Positions 41,852 to 50,308 of a DNA stretch of 64,000 bases are shown piece by piece (within the stretch, counting starts at the first letter, position 1; each line of letters begins with the position of its first letter). The stretch comes from Bacteroidales bacterium. GTDB lineage: Bacteria > Bacteroidota > Bacteroidia > Bacteroidales > F082. Under the pieces are notes generated by a model. The model did no database searches. It had not been told where the DNA came from and saw only the letters and a program-made list of their open reading frames with translations. The stretch is from contig JAGCCO010000004.1 in assembly GCA_017651645.1 (NCBI GenBank), positions 1 to 64,000 on the forward strand. The letters are read 5' to 3'. Both the position numbers and the translations under genes were made by a program.

Positions 41852-42618
41852 TTACAAGCAAGACAAACCCCAAGATAAAGAATCTCGTCAAGCTACAGAA
41901 AGCAGCTGAAAGACGTGAGCAGAACCGCATCCTCATTGAAGGGCAACGTGAAATAGAACGCGCACAGGCCTGCGGATTTGAGATTGAACAGCTGTATGTG
42001 TGCGAACCGCTATTGCGCGAACCGCTGAAGTTTCAAGCCGACTACACTGAGACTGTCACGGAAGAGGTATTCGACAAGATCGCTTACCGTGATGGCAGCG
42101 ACGGGCTATTGGCTGTAGCCATACCAAAATATAAAAATCTCAGCGAGTTCAAACCCAAGAAAAACGCGCTAATTATTGTATTGGAGACTGTGGAAAAACC
42201 AGGTAACCTCGGTGCTGTGATGCGCACTGCCGATGCGGCAGGTGTGGATGCTGTCATCATCGCTGACCCTGCCACTGACCTCTACAACCCCAACGCCATC
42301 CGAGCAAGCATCGGTTGCATCTTCAGCGTACCCGTCTATGCCTGCTCCACTGAAGAATGTATCCAATGGCTGAAGCAGAAAGAAATCACCATCTACTGCA
42401 CCTATCTGAAAGCCTCCATCGATTATCTCGATGCTGATTTCCGCAAAGCCTCCGCTCTTGTGATGGGTACTGAGGCCACAGGCATCTCGGAGGCTTGGGT
42501 CAAGGCTGCTGATCAAAACATCATCATTCCCATGAACGGCATCGCCGATTCCCTCAACGTGTCAGTGACCACCGCTATTGTCACCTTTGAGGCCGTTCGC
42601 CAACGCAGAAAACCATGA
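41848..42618 (+). CDS. TrmH/SpoU-family RNA 2'-O-methyltransferase
   Basis: 256 residues. N-terminal substrate-binding domain (MITSKTNPKIKNLVKLQKAAERREQNRILIEGQREI), then the SPOUT knot domain with the three motifs: LETVEKPGNLGAVMRTADAAGVDAVII, LVMGTEATGISEAW and IPMNGIADSLNVSVTTAIVTFEAVRQR. It methylates ribose 2'-OH in rRNA or tRNA with S-adenosylmethionine. The exact nucleotide cannot be assigned. 4-bp overlaps tie it to EamA genes on both sides. Confidence 0.9.
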   Translation: MITSKTNPKIKNLVKLQKAAERREQNRILIEGQREIERAQACGFEIEQLYVCEPLLREPLKFQADYTETVTEEVFDKIAYRDGSDGLLAVAIPKYKNLSEFKPKKNALIIVLETVEKPGNLGAVMRTADAAGVDAVIIADPATDLYNPNAIRASIGCIFSVPVYACSTEECIQWLKQKEITIYCTYLKASIDYLDADFRKASALVMGTEATGISEAWVKAADQNIIIPMNGIADSLNVSVTTAIVTFEAVRQRRKP

Positions 42619-43505
42619 AAAAGGACTATTTCCTGCTGCATCTCTCTGTCTTCATCGCAGGTTTCACGGGTGTGCTGGGTCGCCTCATCACCTTGGATTC
42701 CGCTATATTGGTTTGGTGGCGCATGGCTGCGGCAGCGTTGTTGATGTTCCTGTATTTGCGTATTGTAGAGATGCACGGCCGTGTATCTCTACAAAAATAC
42801 AAATTCAGGGACATCCTGCAAATGGGTGGCGTGGGCATGCTGCTCTGTCTTCACTGGGTGTTTTTCTACGCCTCAATCAAGGCGTCCAATGTCAGTATCG
42901 GTGTGGTTTGTTTTTCCTTGGTAGGATTTTTCACAGCCTTATTTGAGCCCATCATCAACAAGCACCGTTTTTCGGGGCGTGAATTCCTGTTCAGCCTACT
43001 CACCATTCTCGGTATCTACCTCATCTTCCAGTTTGATTCGCGCTACCGTTTGGGCATTGCCTTGGGTGTGGTGTCATCGGCGTTGTATGCCTTGTTCGCC
43101 ATCACTAACCAAAGGGTGGGCAAACATTACGAGGCCAAAAACATGCTACTTTGGGAGATGGTGGGCGGTCTCATTGGCCTGACCTGCCTTATACCTATTT
43201 ATAATATGTTCATCCCTGTCGGGCGGCTCTATCCCGTCGGCCTGGATTATCCTTATCTCGCCTTCATGGTTGTGGTGTGCACCATCGGCCTTTGCCTGCT
43301 GCAAATCATTGTACTCCAGAAGATTCCAGCATTCACCGTCAACTTGACCTACAACCTGGAGCCGGTATATAGCATCATCCTCTCCATGTTCATCTTCAAA
43401 GAGTACAAGGAGCTGAATTTCTCGTTTTGCATCGGAATTGCTTTGATTATAATCTCTGTTGTACTACAAACCTGGAGTGAAATCAAAAAAAGGAAATCAT
43501 TATAG
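42615..43505 (+). CDS. EamA/DMT-family membrane transporter, paralogue 2, with inserted palindrome
   Basis: 296 residues, two EamA repeats with about ten helices (FIAGFTGVLGRLITLDSAILVWWRMAAAALLMFLYL ... YNLEPVYSIILSMFIFKEYKELNFSFCIGIALIII). Residues ~51-60 (VEMHGRVSLQ) are encoded by a 28-bp palindrome of the same family as that at 40249, lying in the loop after helix 2; the frame stays open. So the element seems to be tolerated in a cytoplasmic or periplasmic loop. Substrate unknown. Not a close copy of paralogue 1. Confidence 0.87.
   Translation: MKKDYFLLHLSVFIAGFTGVLGRLITLDSAILVWWRMAAAALLMFLYLRIVEMHGRVSLQKYKFRDILQMGGVGMLLCLHWVFFYASIKASNVSIGVVCFSLVGFFTALFEPIINKHRFSGREFLFSLLTILGIYLIFQFDSRYRLGIALGVVSSALYALFAITNQRVGKHYEAKNMLLWEMVGGLIGLTCLIPIYNMFIPVGRLYPVGLDYPYLAFMVVVCTIGLCLLQIIVLQKIPAFTVNLTYNLEPVYSIILSMFIFKEYKELNFSFCIGIALIIISVVLQTWSEIKKRKSL
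42765..42792. repeat. 28-bp palindrome, copy 2, inside an EamA gene
   Basis: Half-site GTAGAGATGCACGG pairs with CCGTGTATCTCTAC with one mismatch. It shares GTAGAGA ... TCTCTAC ends with copy 1. Confidence 0.75.
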
Positions 43506-43528
43506 CGAATACGGTTTATTTCGCCTCG

Positions 43529-44410
43529 TCACTTACCGTGACTTAATGTCACAAAAAAGAACCGATTATCAAGCGAATCTTGCAACATCGCCTCAGCAAC
43601 TCCCAATGTAACGTGTTTCGCTCCCACTTCATTCAAATGGGACAAATCATACATCTGGAGGCTATCGTTAGGAAGAGCTATAGTATCCTGAGCCATAGAA
43701 ATATCAACAAACATCCTTTCTTTTACTTCTTCAGAAATCATCCTATTGACCGATTGTCTGGCACATTGGTCCACTTGTTTTTCATAAGGAAACTGAATAA
43801 AAACGATTCGACAGTCTTTATCAATCAACTGCGAGATTCCGTATTCATAAGCCGCAATTTTCCAATCCGAGTAGTCCTGCTTGGTGTTAAACGAGTCACA
43901 TAAACGACTCAATGGTAAGGTATAATTCAATTCCTGATTATAAGGATATAACGTGTGGTTTGTTGAAAAAACGCTCTTATAAGAAAACAGACAACTACGA
44001 TTCAAGATAAAGATTCTATTGCATTCATGTACAGGAGTATTTGATTTAATCATAGACCAAAGGCTATGAAAGTTCATTCCTGTCCGATTATAATCCAGCA
44101 ATAGACTGCGAAAGAATGCAGATTCAGGAAATTCAATGATACATGTCGAACCATCAGGAATGTATTCAATACTCACTAAAAAATCATACACGCCCCCACC
44201 ATGCTGAGCAGATGACAAGACTTGTTTTGATAGCTTTGACGACAACAACGACAGATCCAAACCCTGAACTATTTGCGAATCCCCCCAAACATAAATTGCT
44301 TCTTTAGATAATCCTTTACCTTTCTGATAATTGCACACTGCATATATCGTTGCCATTGGAACGATGAGCAAAAGTACAAACCAAACCGTTTTTTTAACGA
44401 ACCCTTTCAT
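43529..44410 (-). CDS. SGNH-like O-acyl transfer partner protein of the MBOAT gene
   Basis: 293 residues from the ATG at 44410, 5 bp after the MBOAT stop; a longer frame running into the MBOAT gene is rejected. A single N-terminal membrane segment (VWFVLLLIVPMATIYAV) anchors a periplasmic domain with an SGNH-like block I (YVWGDSQIVQGLDLS) and a block V-like DLSHLNEVGAKHV near the end. This resembles the AlgJ/AlgX/DltD-type partners of MBOAT acyltransferases, which pass acyl groups to glycans. GC content is clearly lower than in the flanks (about 32% in one sampled line). The target is unknown. Confidence 0.7.
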   Translation of the reverse strand: MKGFVKKTVWFVLLLIVPMATIYAVCNYQKGKGLSKEAIYVWGDSQIVQGLDLSLLSSKLSKQVLSSAQHGGGVYDFLVSIEYIPDGSTCIIEFPESAFFRSLLLDYNRTGMNFHSLWSMIKSNTPVHECNRIFILNRSCLFSYKSVFSTNHTLYPYNQELNYTLPLSRLCDSFNTKQDYSDWKIAAYEYGISQLIDKDCRIVFIQFPYEKQVDQCARQSVNRMISEEVKERMFVDISMAQDTIALPNDSLQMYDLSHLNEVGAKHVTLGVAEAMLQDSLDNRFFFVTLSHGK

Positions 44411-44415
44411 GGTTT

Positions 44416-45882
44416 TCAAAATTGAAAATAAACAAACGGTGCAGGCAAGCCACCAAACATAATAATCATTACACAAACAATCAGATAGATAGCCCAACGA
44501 ACCCACCCACTCTTGATAAACTCAATATCGAGACCAAATGCCTTGTCACGCTGCAACCATTCAACGATCAACATGAGGCAAATGAACAGGTTCATGGGCC
44601 ACATATCGGATTGGGTGAAAAAGCGATAAACAGCCTGCAATGTCCCCCATTGTGCCATTCCTGCAATATAATGGAAAAAAACTTGAAGGTTATCTGAACG
44701 GAAAACAATCCAACCAAATGTCACAAGTATAAATGTGATCATCATCTGACACAATTCCTTCAAATTCGGTAACAGTCGTTTTGATGCCACTACATCAAGA
44801 TTATTCCGATTCTTTCCCAACATAACCAGCGGGATGAACAACAAGGCATGGTATACTCCCCAAAGCAAATAAGTAAGTCCTGCACCGTGCCATATTGCAC
44901 TTAATATGAAGACAATAAAAACATTTCTTACGACAACAGCCTTCTTTGCCCGGCTACCTCCGAGCGGAATATAGACATAGTCACGGAACCAAGTGTTGAG
45001 CGAAATATGCCATCTCCTCCAAAACTCGGCCATATCCCTCGAAAAATAAGGAAATCTGAAATTCTGCATCAGTTTGATGCCAAACAGTTTAGATGTTCCG
45101 ATCGCCATATCGGAATAGCCTGAAAAGTCAGCATAGATTTGGAATGAGAATAAAACCGCACCAAGCAACAAATCACTTCCGGGGATGACCATTCTGCTTG
45201 ACCAATAGAAAACTGAAGCAACATGAAGGGCACAGTTGTCAGCAATCACCGTTTTCTTAAACAATCCCCATAAAAACTGCCTCATCCCGTCAGTCGCCAA
45301 TTGTGGGTTAAACATGCGCTTTCGTTGGAATTGTGGCAACAGGTTTGTCGCCCTTTCTATAGGACCCGCGACAAGTTGAGGAAAAAAGGAAATGAATGCA
45401 AAAAAAGCCAAAATGTCACGTGTAGCCTCGACCTTTTTCCTGTACACATCAACGGAGTATGAAACAGCTTGAAATGTATAGAAAGAAATACCGGCAGGAA
45501 GTATCACTTTCAGCAAAGCCTTATTTGATAGGATATGAAAGGCTTGACAAAACTCTGTCACAAAGAAATTATAGTATTTGAAAAACGCAAGGATGCCAAT
45601 GTTTACAAAAATGTTAATAGCCATCCAGGCTTGGGATGCTTTTCTTGATTTTGCATTTTCAATAAGCAATCCGCTCAACCACGAACTAAGCGAAGTAAAG
45701 AAGATGAGTAACAAAAATTGTTTATTCCACCACCCGTAAAACACATAGCTTGCCAAAACGACAAAAGCGTTTTGCAATCGTAGTTGATGTTTGGATTTCC
45801 CAATTAGCTTATCAAAGACGAACCAATAAAGCAAAAACGCTATTGGAAGAAACAAAGCAAATTGGATGGAATTAAAGGACAT
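44416..45882 (-). CDS. MBOAT-family O-acyltransferase (AlgI/DltB-like)
   Basis: 488 residues, ten or more membrane helices. Signatures: LLYWFVFDKLIGKSK..LQNAFVVLASYVFYGWWN in the N-terminal part, LVAGPIERATNLLPQF, YADFSGYSDMAIGTSKLFGIKLMQNFRFPYFSRDMAEFWRRWHISLNTWFRDYVYIPLGGSR (in pieces; the AlgI hallmark), and the catalytic His in SAIWHGAGLTYLLWG. It moves acyl groups across the inner membrane to decorate an extracytoplasmic polymer. Paired with the SGNH-like gene downstream. Low GC (about 42% in a sampled line against ~57% in the next gene) suggests acquisition. Confidence 0.9.
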   Translation of the reverse strand: MSFNSIQFALFLPIAFLLYWFVFDKLIGKSKHQLRLQNAFVVLASYVFYGWWNKQFLLLIFFTSLSSWLSGLLIENAKSRKASQAWMAINIFVNIGILAFFKYYNFFVTEFCQAFHILSNKALLKVILPAGISFYTFQAVSYSVDVYRKKVEATRDILAFFAFISFFPQLVAGPIERATNLLPQFQRKRMFNPQLATDGMRQFLWGLFKKTVIADNCALHVASVFYWSSRMVIPGSDLLLGAVLFSFQIYADFSGYSDMAIGTSKLFGIKLMQNFRFPYFSRDMAEFWRRWHISLNTWFRDYVYIPLGGSRAKKAVVVRNVFIVFILSAIWHGAGLTYLLWGVYHALLFIPLVMLGKNRNNLDVVASKRLLPNLKELCQMMITFILVTFGWIVFRSDNLQVFFHYIAGMAQWGTLQAVYRFFTQSDMWPMNLFICLMLIVEWLQRDKAFGLDIEFIKSGWVRWAIYLIVCVMIIMFGGLPAPFVYFQF

Positions 45883-45912
45883 CGCTCTTAAATAGTAGTT
45901 GTTCTACCTTCC

Positions 45913-46866
45913 TCATAGTTTCACTTTCACGAACACAGGATAATGGTCTGAAGGATTGTGCCTAATGTAGGTGTCAAATGAAATCTGCTGTGGCGCATCG
46001 TTGGCTTTGAGATTGTCGTCAGGGTCGTCATCAGGTGTCCAGTAACTGTTGGTGAACACGCCATAAGCTTCCACCGTCGTGCTTGGCGAAACGAACACAT
46101 GATCGATGCGACTCGTGGTGAAGTAATTGGTCTTGAAGGCATTGAATGTACCGTTCTCCGCAAAACGGATGCGGGCAGCATCGTAAGAATCCTTCAGCAA
46201 ACCTGATTCCGTGAAGATGGAATAGATTTCATCGTTCTGGTCCACATTAAAATCGCCGGTGACAAACACAGGAGCACCTTGGGCAATCTCACGGATACGC
46301 TGTACCACCAGTTTGGCCGCCTCGCGCCGTGCCACCACACCCACATGGTCCATGTGGAGGTTGAAATAATAAAACTCTTTTTGCGGGTCTGACTTTCTTC
46401 GGTTGAGTAAGCCACTACGTTGTTCTTTTTCCGTTTTTACGGCAAACTTGCCCCAAGTGCAAATGCGCACACAGACCGCATCCCAGCCCAAGCCGGGCTT
46501 GTCGGGTGTCTCACTGAGCCAGAAATCACCGTTGTCGAGGAGCCGAAGCTTTCTCTTTTTATAAAAGATGGCCTCATGTTCGCCACCGCGAAGTCCATCG
46601 TCTCGTCCCACACCGATATAACCGTAACCGTCTAAGGCATTAACCATATCCTGAAGTTGGGAATAGAGCACTTCCTGAGTGCCGAAAATGTCGGGTGCCA
46701 TGAAGTTCACCTGATCGCAGATGACCTGGCATCGTTTGGACCACACCTCGCCATTGATACTGTCGTTGGCGTTTTTGTACCGGATGTTGTAGGAGCCGAC
46801 CAGCATCTGCTGGGCTGAGAGTTGCATTGATGCCACAATGAGGGCAAAAAGAAGGAGTTTTTTCAT
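45913..46866 (-). CDS. Secreted endonuclease/exonuclease/phosphatase-fold enzyme
   Basis: 317 residues from the ATG at 46866, which opens a signal peptide (MKKLLLFALIVASMQLSAQ). EEP superfamily motifs: VGSYNIRYKN, FGTQEVLYSQ with the metal-binding Glu, FYYFNLHMDHVGVVARREAA, VFVTGDFNVDQND, and HNPSDHYPVFV. The active site is complete, metal-dependent. Secreted relatives cut nucleic acids or phosphoesters such as sphingomyelin and inositol phosphates. -7 box at 46889-46896. Confidence 0.87.
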   Translation of the reverse strand: MKKLLLFALIVASMQLSAQQMLVGSYNIRYKNANDSINGEVWSKRCQVICDQVNFMAPDIFGTQEVLYSQLQDMVNALDGYGYIGVGRDDGLRGGEHEAIFYKKRKLRLLDNGDFWLSETPDKPGLGWDAVCVRICTWGKFAVKTEKEQRSGLLNRRKSDPQKEFYYFNLHMDHVGVVARREAAKLVVQRIREIAQGAPVFVTGDFNVDQNDEIYSIFTESGLLKDSYDAARIRFAENGTFNAFKTNYFTTSRIDHVFVSPSTTVEAYGVFTNSYWTPDDDPDDNLKANDAPQQISFDTYIRHNPSDHYPVFVKVKL

Positions 46867-46888
46867 TGGAAAGAGGTTTTGTTGGGGG

Positions 46889-46896
46889 CAAAAGTA
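46889..46896 (-). promoter_or_regulatory. -7 promoter element (TACTTTTG on minus strand)
   Basis: A TAnnTTTG match 22 bp upstream of the ATG at 46866. Confidence 0.5.
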
Positions 46897-46923
46897 GGGA
46901 AAAAGTATCAAACAACCCAGAAA

Positions 46924-48117
46924 TTAACTCAATTTATTCCGCTGATAATGTGGCGCAACCACAATGACGAAGAAAATTAGCGACACCAGCACAGAAGCGG
47001 AGGCGACAAGATAAGCTGTGGAAAACGAGAAATGCTCAGCCAGCATGCCGCCAGAAAAAATACCTATGCCGAGACCCAGGTCCCAAGTAGTGAGGTAAGT
47101 GGATGTAGCTGTGCCACGCTGGGCATGGGTGCCAAGGTTAATGAACAAGGCATTAAAGGAGGGAAAAGCCGCGCCGAAACCCAAACCACAGCACAAGGCA
47201 ATCAACAAGAATGCCGCCGCCGTGTAATCCGTACCCAAGGCATTGCAATGATGACACATGCCCAGTCCAAACATGGCCAACACCACAATGCCCAAGCCCA
47301 AGGCGATAGTCTGCGTTACCTTGCCCTTATCCACCATCTTGCCTGCGAACAACCGCGAGGCAATGAGGCCCACAGCATACACTGTGAAAAACAATCCACT
47401 GCTGATAGTCAAACCCATCTCTTTGGCATACAGCGCGATATAGTTGGAAATCTGTCCATAGGCAAAAGCCAGTAAGGTGAACGAGATACCTGCTAGCAGA
47501 CCTTTTATTAATATGAAACGATCTAACGAGACAGGAGGCCGCTTGACGGGTGGACGCACCTTGGTTTGAATCCTTGAAGCAAACAAGGCCGCCAACAAAC
47601 TACAAGCCATACAACCCATAAAAATGGCGTTGAAGCTGAAATGCTCATAGACAAACAATCCCGTCATCGGACCGACGGCCATAGCGATGTTGTTCGCTAC
47701 ACCATAATAGCCGATACCCTCTCCCCTATGCTCCGACGGCACCACGTCGATGACCAAAGTATTGCCTCCCACCGACGTGAGGCCGAAAGCCAGACCATGC
47801 ACAATTCGGATGATAATTAATAAGGTAATAGTGGCGGCAAAAAGGTAACCGACAAACACAGCAGTGAAGATGGACAAAGCTAATAGATACAATGGCTTGC
47901 GCTTGAAGGTATCCATCATATAGCCCGAGAAAGGACGCACCACCAAAGTGGCTAGCGTATAACATGAGATGACTGTACCTATCACCGCATTGCCTGCCTG
48001 ATATCTCTCCATGATGAAGAAAGGCAACACGGGCAACAGCAGATAGAATGAGAAGAAAAACAAGAAGTTCGCTGCACAGAGGCAGAGGTAATTCTTATTG
48101 AACAGTTTTTCTTCCAT
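46924..48117 (-). CDS. Major facilitator superfamily transporter
   Basis: 397 residues with about twelve membrane helices. MFS features: VIGTVISCYTLATLVVRPFSGYMMDTFKRKPLYLLAL (motif A-like loop between helices 2 and 3), RIVHGLAFGLTSVGGNTLVIDVVPSEHRGEGIGYYG (motif B/C region) and a second-half SRLFAGKMVDKGKV loop. It looks like a drug- or metabolite-efflux type; the substrate is unknown. Own promoter box at 48141-48148. Confidence 0.9.
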   Translation of the reverse strand: MEEKLFNKNYLCLCAANFLFFFSFYLLLPVLPFFIMERYQAGNAVIGTVISCYTLATLVVRPFSGYMMDTFKRKPLYLLALSIFTAVFVGYLFAATITLLIIIRIVHGLAFGLTSVGGNTLVIDVVPSEHRGEGIGYYGVANNIAMAVGPMTGLFVYEHFSFNAIFMGCMACSLLAALFASRIQTKVRPPVKRPPVSLDRFILIKGLLAGISFTLLAFAYGQISNYIALYAKEMGLTISSGLFFTVYAVGLIASRLFAGKMVDKGKVTQTIALGLGIVVLAMFGLGMCHHCNALGTDYTAAAFLLIALCCGLGFGAAFPSFNALFINLGTHAQRGTATSTYLTTWDLGLGIGIFSGGMLAEHFSFSTAYLVASASVLVSLIFFVIVVAPHYQRNKLS

Positions 48118-48140
48118 GATTTCGGCTCGTTTTGGGACCG

Positions 48141-48148
48141 CAAAAGTA
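48141..48148 (-). promoter_or_regulatory. -7 promoter element (TACTTTTG on minus strand)
   Basis: A TAnnTTTG match 23 bp upstream of the MFS ATG at 48117. Confidence 0.5.
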
Positions 48149-48200
48149 CGGAATTAAACCCATAAACGAGCCGAAACTATATGGAAAATCTATCGATTCC

Positions 48201-49409
48201 TTAGAAAGCGAAATACATGTCCCAACGAAGGCGGCTACTTGCTGCAAATTGACTATTCGTTACAACACCTGTCCTATTGAAAATGTACCACGAATACGAG
48301 AGGTCCATGCCAAATATTCCGAAATGCATCCCCAAACCTTCGGTCAAGCAATTCACACCACCTTTCAAGCCAGGTACATGGTAATAACCTGTCCTAACGA
48401 AGAAGTGGTCGGCCAAATTATACTCCAGCCCTAAGCCCGTGTTGATTTCACACATTTCTTCATAAAATGAACCGACACGTTCATATTCTCCCATAGTATT
48501 CAGAGCATATCCAGGAGCATCATAGAAAGATTGGAACATGCCGCGAAGCACCGACACATTGTCGTCCATTCCATACAGAATCTGATATGAGCCATCATCA
48601 TTGTACATGGGATTTCCATAATCGTCCCTTGCAACGATAGGAGGCGTAGGCACCATTAATTTGTTGAATTCCAGATTCAAGGCAAGGGTATTCTTGGGAT
48701 GGAAGTTGAACTTAAAACCCGTACCAAGCCGCAGTGTCGTCGGGATAAATTCTTTTGGAACCGAGGATGAGTTATAACTCATTTTCGTACCAATGTTAGT
48801 AATGGCGGCACCCAATGACATATCAACCAAGTTGCCCAATGGACGCCTGTAATAAACCGAGACATCTCCCGCAATTGCATATGACTTCGCATTATATCCC
48901 ATACCTGCCATCAGGTTGGAATGGATAAAACGACCGGCAACACCCGCCGATAAATAATCGTTAAAACGATAGGAATAGGCGACATCAATGGCAAACTCCC
49001 GCGGACTATAAGACCCAAGATGATAGTTGTTTTCATCCACATAATCTATTTCACCACAGGAATAGTATCTTGCCGTTGCAGCAATGGCCGAGCGACCAAT
49101 CTTCTGCGCAAAAGCATCAAACAATGCGTATTGGTCAGGAACCATAAAGTTAATTGCATTGAATCCAGAAGCAATCATGGTATGGTCGTTTTTCATAAAA
49201 GCATACTTGGCTGGATTGTAGAACATGCTGAAGGCATCAGGGCTGGTAGCCACACCACCAAAACCCAATGCGGTACCACGAGCATCAAAAGCAGTGGTCA
49301 AAAAAGGCACAGACGTCGTAATGACATTGGGGGAATAAGTCTGTGCAACAGAAACAGGCAAAGCCCCTAAAAAAATCAGGGCAATAATAAGAATTCTTTT
49401 TGTTTTCAT
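48201..49409 (-). CDS. PorV-like outer-membrane beta-barrel protein, paralogue 2
   Basis: 402 residues from the ATG at 49409; upstream in-frame starts precede the promoter and are ignored. Signal peptide (MKTKRILIIALIFLGALPVSVAQ), then SPNVITTSVPFLTTAFDARGTALGFGGVATSPDAFSMFYNPAKYAF (in pieces, the PorV N-terminal landmark), VPTPPIVARDDYGNPMYNDDG and GMFQSFYDAPGYA. It is closely similar in layout to the PorV next to porU at 52747. PorV shuttles T9SS cargo from the Sov translocon to PorU; a second copy may serve other cargo. Not near the porU genes (3.3 kb away). Confidence 0.85.
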   Translation of the reverse strand: MKTKRILIIALIFLGALPVSVAQTYSPNVITTSVPFLTTAFDARGTALGFGGVATSPDAFSMFYNPAKYAFMKNDHTMIASGFNAINFMVPDQYALFDAFAQKIGRSAIAATARYYSCGEIDYVDENNYHLGSYSPREFAIDVAYSYRFNDYLSAGVAGRFIHSNLMAGMGYNAKSYAIAGDVSVYYRRPLGNLVDMSLGAAITNIGTKMSYNSSSVPKEFIPTTLRLGTGFKFNFHPKNTLALNLEFNKLMVPTPPIVARDDYGNPMYNDDGSYQILYGMDDNVSVLRGMFQSFYDAPGYALNTMGEYERVGSFYEEMCEINTGLGLEYNLADHFFVRTGYYHVPGLKGGVNCLTEGLGMHFGIFGMDLSYSWYIFNRTGVVTNSQFAASSRLRWDMYFAF

Positions 49410-49456
49410 AATAACTTGACTTTGAGAATAATTGACTCGGTGAACCAAATCTTTTG

Positions 49457-49464
49457 CAAAGATA
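49457..49464 (-). promoter_or_regulatory. -7 promoter element for porV-2 (TATCTTTG on minus strand)
   Basis: A TAnnTTTG match 47 bp upstream of the ATG at 49409. Confidence 0.5.
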
Positions 49465-49533
49465 AACATTATCATCAAATGCAAACCATATAATTGGTTT
49501 TTCATCAGAAAAGACACCAAGAAACAGCTATTT

Positions 49534-49596
49534 CGGAAATATTGTCAGTAAAAATTTACACACAATTACCTAAAATCGGAAATTTTGTCAGTAAAA
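49534..49596. repeat. Pair of 20-bp direct repeats
   Basis: CGGAAATATTGTCAGTAAAA (49534-49553) and the same with one change (49577-49596), 43 bp apart, about four helical turns. Possible protein-binding sites for either divergent gene. Confidence 0.55.
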
Positions 49597-49758
49597 CAAG
49601 TGTTTTAGCCCGTTTTCAGCGCTGGCAAAGAATTTGACTATATCGGGTCGTCCGAACGAAAGGACGGACGAAAAGTCCCAAGGTCGGCCCTTCGACAGGC
49701 TCAGGGACCTCAACAACAATTAAACGAATAAACAATTAAACAATCAACAATTAAAAAT

Positions 49759-49763
49759 AGGAG
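49759..49763 (+). promoter_or_regulatory. Shine-Dalgarno-like site (AGGAG) for hsp20
   Basis: AGGAG lies 9 bp before the ATG at 49773. It is unusual because most genes here lack such a site. Confidence 0.5.
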
Positions 49764-49772
49764 ATCAAAACC

Positions 49773-50192
49773 ATGTTAGTAACTAGAAGAAACCAAGACT
49801 TCATGCCTACACTGTTCAACGAACTGATGAACTGGAACGACACGACTTATTCAACGCCTCGCATGAACATCATGGAGACGAAAGACAACTACAAACTTGA
49901 ACTCTGCATCCCTGGTCTCACCAAGGAAGATGTCAAGTTGAGCATCGACGCCGAAGGCAACCTCGTCGTTGAGATGGTCAAGGAGAACAAGGTCGAAGAA
50001 AAGAAGGAAGAGATGCGCTACCTGCGTCACGAGTTCTCGGTCGAACACTTCCGCCAGACCGTGATGTTGCCTGACGACATCCACAAGGAGCAAATCAGCG
50101 CCAAGGTCGAAAACGGCATCCTCGACATCGTCATCCCGAAGGTGACCGTTGAAGAGAAAAAGCAGGCCATGCAGACCATCGAAGTCTGCTAA
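49773..50192 (+). CDS. Small heat-shock protein (Hsp20/alpha-crystallin family)
   Basis: 139 residues, an alpha-crystallin domain with short arms: NIMETKDNYKLELCIPGLTKEDVKLSIDAEGNLVVEM, RHEFSVEHFRQTVMLPDDIHKEQISAKVENGILDIVIPK. ATP-independent holdase that keeps unfolding proteins soluble. The C-terminal anchoring motif is only IEV at the end. A Shine-Dalgarno-like AGGAG and a long repeat-bearing leader suggest special control. Confidence 0.92.
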   Translation: MLVTRRNQDFMPTLFNELMNWNDTTYSTPRMNIMETKDNYKLELCIPGLTKEDVKLSIDAEGNLVVEMVKENKVEEKKEEMRYLRHEFSVEHFRQTVMLPDDIHKEQISAKVENGILDIVIPKVTVEEKKQAMQTIEVC

Positions 50193-50215
50193 AGTCTTCG
50201 CAAAACCAACCCCAC

Positions 50216-50247
50216 AACGGGACGGAGTCATCCGCCCCGTTTTTTTG
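50216..50247 (+). terminator. Terminator after hsp20
   Basis: A GC-rich imperfect stem (AACGGGaCGGA with TCCGccCCGTT) is followed by a run of seven T. Confidence 0.75.
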
Positions 50248-50282
50248 TTGCCCGAAACTCCTTTTCAAATATTATTATTTCG

Positions 50283-50290
50283 TACTTTTG
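50283..50290 (+). promoter_or_regulatory. -7 promoter element (TACTTTTG)
   Basis: A TAnnTTTG match 18 bp before the ATG at 50309. Confidence 0.5.
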
Positions 50291-50308
50291 TCGCAAATTA
50301 TCATGCCT

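Larger units (their letters stand above)
49410..49772. other. Intergenic region between divergent porV-2 and hsp20 with repeats
   Basis: No gene was found. It contains a minus-strand -7 box (49457-49464), two near-identical 20-bp direct repeats (49534-49596), a block CCCTTCGACAGGCTCAGGG (49688-49706) of the kind found in many bacterial intergenic repeats, and an AACAATTAAA-rich leader before hsp20. Confidence 0.55.
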
